Of a DNA stretch of 64,000 bases, positions 11,435 through 21,104 are shown piece by piece; within the stretch, counting starts at the first letter, position 1; every line of letters begins with the position of its first letter. The translations under genes and the position numbers were made by a program. The stretch is from Alligator mississippiensis (lineage: Eukaryota; Chordata; Crocodylia; Alligatoridae), in the NCBI RefSeq assembly GCF_030867095.1, contig NC_081824.1, forward strand, positions 170,074,933 to 170,138,932. Direction: 5' to 3'. Under the pieces are notes generated by a model. The model had not been told where the DNA came from and ran no database searches. It saw nothing but the letters and a program-made list of their open reading frames with translations.

Positions 11435-12350
11435 TACAATCATAGGGCTGGAAGGGACCCTGAAGGATCATCGGGTCCAGGCCCCTGCATGAGCAGGAAA
11501 GAAATCTGGGGTCGGACAACCCCAGCCAGGTGACAGTCCAGTCTTCTCTTGAAGACCTCTAGGGTAGATGATTGCACCACCTCTGGGGGGAGCTTGTTCC
11601 ATAGTCTGGACACCCCAGTTGTAAAGAAGTTTTTCCTAATGTTCAGCCTGAAACTATCTTCCAGGAGTTTGTGGCCATTGTTTCTAGTTTTCCCCCAGGG
11701 CGCCCTGGTGAACAGTTGTTCACCGAGCCCCTGATGTACACCTGTGATATAGCGGTAAGCCGCAATCAGGTCCCCCCTTAGCCTTCTTTTCTTTAGGTTG
11801 AAGAGTACAAGATCCCCCTGCCTCTCCTCATACGGCTTGCCATGCAAGTCCCTGATCATGCAGGTGGCCCTTCTCTGGACCCTCTTGAGCTTTAGCATGT
11901 CCTTGTTGAAGTGCGGTGCCCAGAACTGGACACAGTACTCCAGCTGCGGCCGCACCAATGTCGAGTAAAGCGGGAGAATCACTTTTCTGGTTTTACTGGG
12001 GATCCATTGATTGATGCATGCCAGAGTTTTATTGGCCCTAGTGGCTACTGCGTTGCATTGCTTGCTCATATTCATGCTGGGGTCTGCTGTTACCCCCAGA
12101 TCCCTTTCATATGTAGTGCTGGTCAGGTTAGCACTGCCCAGCCTGTAGGTGTGCTGGGGGTTCTTCCTTCCCAGATATTTGCATTTCTCTATGGTGAACC
12201 GCATCTGGTTCTGTTCTGCCCAACATGCCAGCCTGTCTAGGTCTGCTTGTATCTGCAGCCTATCTGCAGGTGTGTCCACACAACCCCATAATGGTGTCAT
12301 CTGCAAACTTGGCCAATGGGCTTTTCACCCCCTCATGGAACCTCCTCCTC
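11435..12350 (-). mobile_element. CR1 LINE, 3' part with ORF2 reverse-transcriptase C-terminus
   Basis: Minus-strand 5'-truncated CR1 retrotransposon. Its 3' end is at about 11435, where the plus strand reads aatcatacaatcatagggct, the octamer-like CR1 terminus. A 288-codon open frame (12306 down to 11440) holds the end of the ORF2 polyprotein: DLDRLACWAEQNQMRF, ERDLGV, PLYSTLVRPQLEYC (thumb region), LKRVQRRAT and [16 protein letters not shown], all hallmarks of CR1 ORF2. Just upstream, at 12293-12307, the FADDT catalytic motif is present but in another frame; one G seems to be missing from the G run right after it. The remaining ORF2, endonuclease and ORF1 are absent. With only that one slip in about 300 codons, this is a comparatively young insertion. 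Dead, but ordinary for CR1. Confidence 0.93.
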
Positions 12351-12509
12351 TAAAATAGCTTGCTGCAGATGCATAGTGCTGGCTTTACATCTCTTGCAAT
12401 CTTGGCATATGCCCCACTACAAGCCCTATCTAAAACCCTGTCTTTTCCCCTTCTCTCTCATTTCCCTAGTTAACATTAGCTTTCCTAATGTACTATAAGC
12501 ATGGAAATT

Positions 12510-12990
12510 AGACTGCAGAATGGAGGGTGCTTGGCTATCCCATGCTTTTGGGCTTAGTTGGTCACCACGTGGGGATGGGAAGGATTTTTTTTTCTGTCCT
12601 GTTGCTATAGGTGTCAGGGTTTTTTTCCCCCCTTCCTCAGTAGTATCGGCTGTTGGCTTCAGCCATACTGGGGACTTTGACTGGGGCATGCTGATGCCTC
12701 TCCTGAGACTTAAAAAAAGGTTCCTGGTTAGAGGGTCTTGCTTTTCTGCCCTGGGTCAGACTGATCCCCCATTTTGGATCAGGAAGGAATTTTACCTCAA
12801 GGTAAGATTGGTATGGTCTGTGGGGGTTTCTATCTTCCTCTGTACCAGGGCGCCTGGTCCTCTTCTTGGATTTCTTGAGTATATTTAACAACTTGTTCCT
12901 GTCCTTGACATCACCCATCACCCTGATTTAACTGTGGCAAGTTAGGGTGTTTTTGATATATCTGACATTGTGTCTGGCAGGTGTACATGA
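12510..12990 (+). mobile_element. CR1-type LINE 3' UTR segment
   Basis: Contains gggtcagactgatcccccat, then ttttggatcaggaaggaatt, then gggggtttctatcttcctct. This closely follows the 3' UTR text of turtle and crocodile CR1s that I remember (GGTCAGGAAGGAATTTTCCCCC, then GGGGGTTTTTCGCCTTCCTCTGCA). It is on the plus strand and faces away from the minus-strand CR1 at 11435-12350, so it is a separate insertion of another subfamily. The 3' terminus is not clear and the copy is older than its neighbour. The 122-codon plus frame here is non-coding UTR. Confidence 0.55.
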
Positions 12991-13032
12991 TGGTTGTTCA
13001 AAGCTTTTACAAATAGATTAGATAAACCCTTG

Positions 13033-13506
13033 CAGTACTGTAGCAAGGGAGTTTGGTGCCTGGGGCAAGCCCACAGAGGTAGCCCACCCTCACCCCACGC
13101 ACAGATCCGGGGGGCGGGGGGGGGGGAACATGCCCCTATGCTTGCCCGGGGGTGCACGCAGCTGCAGGAGCTGCCCCCCACCTGCTGCAACCCCAGCTGG
13201 GCTGCACCTGCCCCAGACCCCTTCTTCCCCCACTGGGGGACCTCAATCTGCCCCCCTCCCCACCCTTTCTCCTCCCAACAGACTCACCAGCCGGATGCTG
13301 CTCTCCAAGCTGCTGTGCTGGCTGAATGCATACTGCAGCTGCACACATTCATACAGCGTTTACTGGTGACGCTATCGGCCACATCTGTCAAATTTTTTGG
13401 AAATATTTATAACAAAATGTCAACTCGCAACTCGCCAGTTGGCTTTCCTTTGCTTTCACGCCGGGGGCAGTCGCCCTGCTCACCCCTCCCTTGATGCTGC
13501 TGCTGC
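13033..13506. mobile_element. Non-autonomous DNA element, CAGTGGCGTAGC type
   Basis: The left end reads cagtactgtagcaagggagt, followed by tgcctggggcaag. The right end on the minus strand reads cagcagcatcaagggagggg, followed by a GGGCGACTGCCCCCG stretch. These echo a reptilian element starting CAGTGGCGTAGCTAGGGGG and containing GCCTGGGGCAAG / GGCAGTTGCCC. The interior has a 21-base G-rich run (about 13109-13129) and very GC-rich sequence. Ends are approximate and no target duplication was resolved. The 166-codon plus frame is a by-product. Confidence 0.45.
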
Positions 13507-13788
13507 CTCAGTGCAGTGCTGTGTGGCACTGTTGTAGCTGTGCTGATGATACATTGTTGTAGCCATGTGTCATTACCCTTAGGGTGCATCTACACTGAAT
13601 CCACCACACTCGTCAGAGCTCCGTCTGTTCCCTTCACCTCAGGTGTTGCTCTTGAGGTCTCTCTCAGGTGAATTTGAGGGCTGTGGTAGGGGATGTCTTT
13701 GGGATGCATCACTCCCTGATTTGGGCACATGGACAGGGTGGACTCCTTGGTGACACTCTCAAGAGCTCTGCAGAGTTGGTGTATAGAC

Positions 13789-14275
13789 CAGGGGCAGCCA
13801 ATCTACAGCATGCAGGTCACAGGTGACATGGGCAGCTGTTGCATGGGGCACCTGAGCCCCAGGAGCTTAGTAAATGAAGGTGCCAGAATGGAGGTGGGGG
13901 GGATGGGACTCAAGCCTACAGCCATGTGGAGTGAGTGCAAAGGATGCTGCTGTGAGAGGAGGTGTCAGATGCCACTGCCAAGAACCAGGTTAATCCTTCC
14001 CTGGGCCTCCCACCACTGCTGAATTCAGGGCTTTATATCCTTGCTCACCATATAAAACTGCAGCAGTTGCAGGGCTGGGGAAGGGTTAACTTGGCTTTTG
14101 GCAGTTAACGCCTCTTCTTGCTCCCTGCACAGCCTGAAAGCTTAAGTCCCACTGCTGGCACCCCAGAGCACCAACTCTGTCAGGTATGCCTCTGGGGGGC
14201 AGCAATCAGAGGCACTCAGGGAGGAGGTGGGGCTTAACTTGTGGCAAACCTGCCAAAAAGGTCAGCCATCCCTTC
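13789..14275. mobile_element. Non-autonomous hAT-like element
   Basis: The left end is caggggcagccaatctacag. The right end on the minus strand is gaagggatggctgacctttt followed by tggcag, i.e. the widespread CAGGGGTCGGCAACCTTTTTGGC hAT terminus, well preserved on the right and diverged on the left. About 487 bp, no transposase. Flanks (gtatagac / tataaatg) give no convincing duplication. Confidence 0.6.
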
Positions 14276-14689
14276 TATAAATGTAGCTGTACTGGCTGAG
14301 CCTCCTGCCCTTGCAACTCCATAACCCCGCTCTTCCCTCTGCCTGGACTTCCTCTGACACCTCCAAGGGGAAGCAGTTCTGTGCGCTTACACGCTGGCAA
14401 ACTACTCCACCCCCTGCTCCTTTACCAGCTAGTTTCTCAGCTTCCTGCTATTCTGGACCTTCTGCTGCAGGAAGTCATCCAAGGACAAGGGATCATGGGT
14501 AGAAAAGAAACCGACATGTTGCTCTGTGACTCCCAGGCTCGGGCCCAGGCCCCTTTTGCCAATGCAGTTAGAAAGGGAACTGTCCAATTTCTCCACTAAT
14601 CTTTTCAACATCCCAGTGCTCAGTCTGGAAATAAAAGTCAAGCTGAGCTCCTGACGCAAGGGAAACTCTGGCACATCCTTCCAGTGCTG

Positions 14690-15060
14690 AATTGACTAAA
14701 CAAGGGCTCTGTCAGCTGGCTGACAGTTTTCCAGCCTAACCTGAAATCAGCCTGACAGCAGCCGGGCAGCCCACTCACCTAGGGGCTAATTTTTAAAGCT
14801 GGTAATTGGCTGTCATCACTGTTGTGTCAGATTACGCCACTCGCCCTCTGGCTAAGCCTGAGAGATGGATGGGGGAAACAACATCCAGAAAGCTGAAGGA
14901 AGTCTCACTCTGACCCAAGCAGCAACAGGCAGGCTGGAGCGCCACTGCGGTGGCTGCCAAAGCTGCCGGAGCCCCTGTGATGTCATCGTTCTGTGTCCCC
15001 AGAGAAAGTGAAGCCCTGCTATAAATAGGAGGCACTTGCAGCCAACAGAAAAGGGGGTGG
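14690..15060 (+). promoter_or_regulatory. Promoter-like or enhancer-like unique block with CRE and TATA/MEF2 site
   Basis: Non-repetitive block. TGATGTCA (14978-14985) is a near-consensus CRE/ATF half-palindrome. CTATAAATAG (15019-15028) is both a strong TATA box and a perfect MEF2 site, about 35 bp downstream. Upstream lie ggctaatttttaaagctggt and taattggctgtcatcactg, the latter with an ATTGG (inverted CCAAT). A transcript starting at about 15050-15060 would be implied, but no exon with coding potential follows. It could be an enhancer or a non-coding RNA promoter. Not proven. Confidence 0.35.
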
Positions 15061-15541
15061 ATATTGGAGGCTGCTTTTTGCTGTAGAAAAGTCTGCAGAG
15101 ATTTCTCTAGGAAACATACATATTCAGTTGAAAGCATGATGCACCTGGAATGGCATTCTGTACTTAAGGTTGGAGATTTGTCCAACACACTGTGGGCAGC
15201 ACCCCCCTGCCCCTCTACAGGAGTTGGCTATAGCCTCCCAATAGGAGGACCTTGGCTATATGCTTTATTTTTATGGAGATGGGGGATTTCTTCTTAGTTT
15301 GCTCCTTTGGCCTTTTGGTTAAGGGCAAGCGAGACTTAGAGGCATCTGAACTCCAGGGACACTGGGCTCGGGACTTGCATGTAGGATACCTACCATGGAT
15401 TTGGGAGTATCTGAAGCCCCAGGCTGAAGGGTCTGGGAGGGAGAATGCTTGCCAGGGGTAGCGCCACATTGACTTGAATGATTGGGCTCTGCTCAGTTGA
15501 CTGAATTTGGAACTGATTTGGCCAATTTGGCCTGAGACATG

Positions 15542-15578
15542 GTATTAAAAAAAAAGAAAAAGGAAAAAGAAAGAAAGC
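15542..15578. repeat. A-rich simple repeat (AAAG/AAAAAG)
   Basis: aaaaaaaaagaaaaaggaaa followed by aagaaagaaag. Could be an old poly(A) tail, but no recognisable retroelement precedes it. Confidence 0.75.
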
Positions 15579-15739
15579 ATGATTTAGTACCCAGGAGAAA
15601 GGCTAAGCATTTGCCCCATGGCTGAGGGATCTAGGGTGGTTTGACCCTATCTGGTCTCACAGCAAGTGTTTTTCTAAGCCACAGGGTCTGAACCCTCTTA
15701 GAAATACTCTGATGTGGCAGGGCACTACTTCTTTTTGTT

Positions 15740-16010
15740 TCTCTACATCACATTTGACCATTTTGTGCCTGTTTATTATATTTTGTGAGATCTTTCATTG
15801 TACATATGCCTTCAAGCAGCGGGCATTGCAGCAGGTGTTGCATAGTCTGAGGTTCTGTGCCGAAGTCACAGGTGGTTGAACCAGTGGTATAGCACCACTT
15901 CGTCATTAGCTCCTTGGGGCATTCAACTCCAATGCATAGGCAATTGAGATATTGCCACCTTTGCCATGGGTTGGGCACTACTGATCCTGCTATTTAGCTG
16001 TGGGAGTCAG
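15740..16010 (-). mobile_element. LINE remnant: C-terminal end of a non-CR1 reverse transcriptase
   Basis: A 76-codon minus-strand frame (15978 to 15748) reads WQRWQYLNC, then CDFGTEPQTMQHLLQCPLLE, then CTMKDLTKYN. The C.FG/CG.E.QTM.HLL.CPLL pattern is the zinc-knuckle-like tail found at the end of several non-LTR retrotransposon ORF2 proteins (jockey/RTE-like relatives). CR1 does not carry it. Only the last 80 or so residues remain and the first cysteine pair is imperfect, so this is a short fossil. No terminal repeat or poly(A) was identified at its 3' end (about 15740). Confidence 0.6.
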
Positions 16011-16014
16011 GGGC

Positions 16015-18220
16015 TGTACTGGAGAACAGAGTTCCAAGTGGAAAGGTCTGTCTGTAGGAAATTGTGATGTTTTATCCATGGTTTTCATTCTGAATCGGGG
16101 TGAAACTGAGACTGTTTTGATTGTGGAATGGAAATTCAAACAACAAAGTCAGGGCATCTTGTTTTTACATTTTTCCATTCAAATGAAACATTTGAACATT
16201 CCTGAGACTGACCTGTTTTCTTCCAGTTTGTTAAGCTAAACCCCAGTGCTTCATTTCAAGTCAGTTCATTATTAAACTGCATTTTCCCCATAGTGCTGTG
16301 CTGCCTCATGGAAACTATTGTTCAAGACCCAGATGCTCCCATTCTCCCTTGTGGACAGGTGCCCTGTGTGGACTACATTGTGATGATGCTCCCAGATTCA
16401 TGGGAATCTTATATTGCCCTACCACTCTTGGCCATAGGGCAACCTACATGGCATTATAGGAGAGGTCAGAGAAAATGAGGGCCTGAACTACACCTCTCAT
16501 GAGGTAATGTACTGATTGGGTTCAGTCAGTTTAATATCTGACTGAACATGTCAAGTTAGTCCAAAAAAATGAACTCTTCTGATTCAGCTTAAGGTGACCC
16601 AAAGCCAAATACTTCATTTAGTTTTTTTGGGCAGCAAATCAAAAACTTGCAGCCAAATAGGGATTGGCTCCTATGATGCATGGGCCTTGACAGGTAGGAA
16701 GGAGCTGGGGACACTTGAGCAATGAATGCCACATCTGGACTCTGGCGTGTAGGTTGTACTCTAACACATCCAACCTGGTCTGCCCCACAACATCCCCATC
16801 CCCATCCCCAAGGTGTTCACAAAGAAGGCCTTGCATTTGCTTTTTGCATTGCCTATGCTAGGATAAAGGGCTTGTAAGGCCACAGTGAATGTGGCTTGGA
16901 GTTTGTAGGTCTGCATGTGTGTGGATAAATTATTGGGTACTTTTTAATGAGAAAAGTGTAGTCCCCACCTCCATATTTATGGACCATTATTTTCTTCCTT
17001 GCATATTCAACAGTTGAGCCATGCTTCTACTCCATCCATGAAAATGGCCAGGAAAGAAACACAGCACAACCAGTAAAGCCAACAATGGAAGTGCTGAACA
17101 GCCCTCTTGGATCCAATGAACATGCACTTCCCAGGATTCAACCTCCCTTGCTGATTTTGAGTCCTACCGAAACATTTCGATTCCTGTCACTTCAAACATT
17201 TCTTCTCCTTTGGTCACTCTGGTCTTTCCATGCCTGGCTCTTGATTAAGAGGAGAATGCTGCAACTGGGATGCTGGAAACTGGCAGTGCCCCTTGATACA
17301 TTTTGATGGTGCTATCTATCTTTTTGCCTGTCTGTCTGTGATCACCACAGTACCTACATCATCGGCCTCCATGCGAAGGAGTTCATAAGTTACTGCACAC
17401 CTGAGAAATGGTGCACAGGAGCCAATTTCCTATTTCAACCCCTTCTCTCCCTCCCCCCAAACAAACAGACTTTTTTAGCCAACAGCTTCCTACAGAAACT
17501 GTTATTGGCTGTATGGGATGCAGCTATAACTCTACCCCGGGAAAAGCCATACATTCTCTCTGGACTCAGTCCTGCATTATTTCAGGGAGGTGGCAGTGCA
17601 GACTGTAACCTACACACTCCGTCAACACACTTTGCTGGCCAATTTTTTATCTGTCGGAGTCTAAAATGCTTGCTGTTGTCAGACTGTTTGAACAAACTGC
17701 CAGATACTCTCTGCATGTGACACTGCTGGCATCTGTTGCTTGTTCTGGCAATAAACCACTTTATACTGTCATGATCAAGCCCAACAGGCCTTATGCGTTC
17801 CTGTGCATGATGGCTCAGGAAGGCTCTTTCCTTTCCTTAAGGTTTTTATTAAAAGCAAACTTTGAGAGTGGCGTTTCTGCTCTGAGATGGATGGTGGAAG
17901 CATTTGGAGGATTGCTCGTTATCATGCCATGTATCGTGCAGAGTCTCTTCTTACACCAGTGTAAATCAGGAACTCCAGCAGAGCTTGCCTGCTGTGAAGC
18001 AGGTGCAAGGGAGAAGAGAATCCAAGCCCTCTGTAAAGAAACTAGCAAAGATAAGAGCTTATGAGCATGTCAGAGGTGGCTGCTTCAATGGATGCTTGAA
18101 GAATATTCTCTTGCAAACTAGACAGTGGGGCCTCTGGCAATAGTGACCATGTTTAAATAAAAAGTCAAGCAGCTGTACAATGGAAATCCAAGCCATAAAG
18201 CTGAACAGATTCAAACTCTC
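16015..18220. other. Unique sequence, no gene supported
   Basis: Contains a short ccccat repeat (16792-16811) and otherwise non-repetitive DNA. A 132-codon plus frame (17666-18064) overlaps another on the minus strand and shows no domain. The stretch 17560-17960 is non-repetitive and has few CpGs. No exon could be justified. Confidence 0.5.
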
Positions 18221-18225
18221 CAGGG

Positions 18226-18506
18226 CAATGATTCTCAACCAGGGTATCATGAGAACCTTTTAAGGGTACCACACAAAATTAACACTGTTAGGTCTGCATA
18301 CTGCTATACATGATTTCTAAAATAAACCCAGAGCTTTCAAACAGGAATGCAGAGAGTTAAAAATATTCTGCCTTGTTGTGGTCTTTCTGAGATCTTTGCA
18401 GCAGAAGAATTGCTCTGTTGTTTTTCCATAGTCAAGAAACAAGTGAAAGCTCAGAGCTGACATTTTCCGAGGGGTGCCTTGAATGTAAAAAGGTTGAGAA
18501 CCACTG
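18226..18506. mobile_element. Non-autonomous hAT-like element, TTCTCAACC family, copy 1
   Basis: The left end is caatgattctcaaccagggt. The right end on the minus strand is cagtggttctcaacctttt. Flanking 8-mers are ctccaggg (18218-18225) and cttcaggg (18507-18514), 7 of 8 identical: a clear hAT target-site duplication. About 281 bp without coding capacity. Two more copies with the same interior words (aaacccagag, aagaattgctc, gaggggtgcctt) are at 39975-40293 and 51646-52299. Confidence 0.88.
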
Positions 18507-18757
18507 CTTCAGGGGTTCTCCGTGTCCCTCAAGAGTGCTCTTTCCCTTCCACAGGAGCTGTGTGCTGGGAGGCTACCTGCTGCTCAGGAGGAGAGCTCAG
18601 TAGGAGGCAGAATTTCCATTTCAGGAGAAGCTCTGGACTTTCAGACATTGTGTTTAATTTTATACTGGAACAAACAAGAAAATTCTGAAACCCCACTATG
18701 AAAAGACATTGTTAAACAATACCATGCAAGTCCAGCAAAATATTAGGTTTCCCTTCA

Positions 18758-18832
18758 GGAACATAGGGACACAGAACTGGAAGAGCCCCTTCTGGGCCAC
18801 TGAGGATGGCTCTCTGTATTCATAGGCGATCA
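18758..18832 (-). mobile_element. Short CR1 LINE 3' tail
   Basis: The plus strand reads aggaacatagggacacagaa, then ctggaagagccccttctggg and ccactgagg. This follows the pattern of CR1 3' ends (atagaa..tggaagggacct..ggccatctagtcc). The copy is old and limited to the last 75 bases or so. Confidence 0.5.
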
Positions 18833-19225
18833 TTAGGATGTTTTAATTTTATATTATATTGCCATTTGGAATGGTAAAATAAAATTCAATTTGAGTGAGT
18901 AAGTCCTTTAGGAACAGAATGGAGTGTTTTGACATGCTCAAAATGCTGCAATTTAGGTTTTGTTTCTTTGACAATAGAACTTTATCACAATTGGCACACT
19001 CCCATGGAGGGTTTTGTTATTGATGAGACTCCGTTCTCCAACAGAGAAGAAAGTTTCCAGTCAGCTCTGCTCATGAGGTAAGGTAGAGCCTTTTCATTAA
19101 GGTTGAATTTTTTTAAATTGTGCTCTTCATTATAGTATAGTCTCCAGCTTCCTCCATGGTGCTTGAGCCCCTGACAATCCAAATGAAAGGTGGAGTTCTG
19201 TAGATGAGGTGTGAGAGCAAAAGCT

Positions 19226-19523
19226 TATCCACACTTAAGATATGTTGTGGGCTAACTGAAGTCTGCGCATGTTAAAATGATTTGTGTCCACACAGAGCAT
19301 TTTTTGATGCAAATCATCTGGTGTTTCAATGCACATGATTAAACCCACTTTGGATGTGGGTTCACTTCCTTTCCTTTTTTGTGTCCTTGTGACAAGGTAT
19401 TTAGCAGAATTCAAAGATTCATTGGAATCTGACAGGGCCACACCTTGAACTTTTCTGTTGTGGGTATGGGTTCACTGAGATGGTGATAGATTAGATTTTT
19501 CCAAAACAAAGTAGGTGTGGATA
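19226..19523. mobile_element. Possible MITE with TATCCACAC ends
   Basis: Left tatccacacttaag; right, read on the minus strand, tatccacacctac. The middle has a small hairpin (gatttgtgtc .. gatgcaaatc). About 298 bp. The ends are short and the target duplication is unclear, so this is a tentative call. Confidence 0.35.
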
Positions 19524-19529
19524 TATCCC

Positions 19530-20390
19530 TATCCCAAACCAAATGTTGTTCATCTGTCAAGTCCTTCCAGAATTATCCCTGATTTGCTGGCTGCCTGTCT
19601 GTTTATCTGTGTATCCTCTACCACTCTGGGGTCATCCTCACTGGATGTCACCTCCCTGTTTAAAAGCTGGCACACAGCAAGCCACCATACTTTGCAATTC
19701 CAAGTTATGGAGAGGTCATGCAGAGGTACCTTGGTCCAGATGGTTTAGCAATTGCATTTCCTGCTTCTGCCAGGTCCTGAGATGAGGTTCTGGATGTCAT
19801 TGCCCACAGGGCAGAGGAGTGTGTGCAGACCCAGCTGAATTCTAGCCACCATAATTCATAGACAGATAAGTTGTTGTCTGAACACATGAAGAAGAGTAGA
19901 TACAGCCTGGACCCAAGCCAATACGACAATAAGGGAAAGGAGTTCTAGTTAGATTATACAAATGGGAAAGGCCAGAACAGGACCTCAAGGGTCCCTGCAG
20001 CTACTAGTATGAGATGAAATAGATACTTGCAAGAAATGTTGCCCGTTAACCATCATATGCCACGGACACCACTGTCCACCCCAATCTGTATTACATAGGA
20101 CCCAAAGGAAGTTGGTTTTGAAATCAAGGATCAATCTCCTTGGCTTGGTGAACTCAGGGGCAGACACAATTCTGGGGACCCAGGAACCACCCAAATGACA
20201 GCTGTAGGCCTCCTATCAATCACACACAGAGACCCAAATGGCTGTGAGCTGTGGGGACGAGGGGCTTCCTGTAGGTGTTATAATACAACTGTGGAGGGGA
20301 TTTAAAATTTCATGGTGCCACTGTATTGCTCTAACCTCTTTCCTCCTGGAATTTTAACTCTCCCCATGTTGTTCTAGGGTGGTAGAGAGT
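19530..20390. other. Unique sequence, no gene seen
   Basis: Short frames of under 80 codons on both strands. No domain or repeat end was recognised. Confidence 0.5.
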
Positions 20391-20402
20391 TTAAGGTGTC
20401 AC

Positions 20403-21096
20403 CAGGGATCCTGGTTTTCTCTGATAAAAAATTGCACATTCTCTGATAAAAACCCCAAAATCCATTATTAAAATTAAAAGCCCTCTGCAACACCCCCCAA
20501 CCCAGCTGGTGCCCCTCACTGCCCCCACAACAGCCCCCCCACCCTACTCATGCCTCTTGCCCCCATCCAAACCCTATGCCCCCCAGCCCTGCTGGAGGGG
20601 GCCCCTAGCTGCCAGGGCTATGGGGCCAGGGCCCCAAGTCTTCAGCTCCCTGCCCTCAAGAGCAGGCAGCTGCAGCAGAAACAGCATGGAGCCGGCTCAC
20701 CACTGCTGCTGCCTGCTTGGGTGGGGGCAGGGCTGGCTCCTGGTGCTCCCCAGCCGTGACCTGCAACTCCCCAGCCCTGCCAGAGGGGTCCCCAGCCCCC
20801 TGCAAGCCTCACTGATCTCAGGCTCCAGGAGAAGAGTGAAGCTGAGCTGAGCTGATGTGTGGCTGACTGTGTGCCTCAGGCCCCACCCTCCCCCTCCAGG
20901 CAGGGCTAGGGCTTTCCCACCCTGTTTGCAAACAGCTCTTGCAGTCTGGAGCTCATCCAGCCTGCAGAGTTGTTTGCAAAAGCAGGGAATCTGGGGGTTT
21001 CTCTGCTAAAAGGAGAAATCCTCGTTTTCTTTGATAAAAGGGGAAATCCGTGGTTTTCTCTGTTTTTCTGTGGGAAACAGAAAACCCAGATCCCTG
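20403..21096. mobile_element. Non-autonomous hAT-like element, CAGGGATCC family
   Basis: The left end is cagggatcctggttttctct. The right end on the minus strand is cagggatctgggttttctgt. Flanking 8-mers are ggtgtcac (20395-20402) and ggcatcac (21097-21104), 6 of 8 identical. The sub-terminal regions repeat the phrase ttctctgataaaa / ctaaaaggagaaatcc several times. The middle, about 20485-20930, is very C- and G-rich. 694 bp, no transposase; the 113-codon frame inside is proline-rich noise. Confidence 0.82.
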
Positions 21097-21104
21097 GGCA
21101 TCAC

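Noticed and set aside
12994-13494. 166-codon plus frame
   Set aside because: Covers a GC-rich DNA-element remnant. The proline/alanine-rich translation reflects C-rich composition.
17666-18064. 132-codon plus frame in unique DNA
   Set aside because: No domain or splice context recognised, and a minus-strand frame overlaps it. Left as unsupported.
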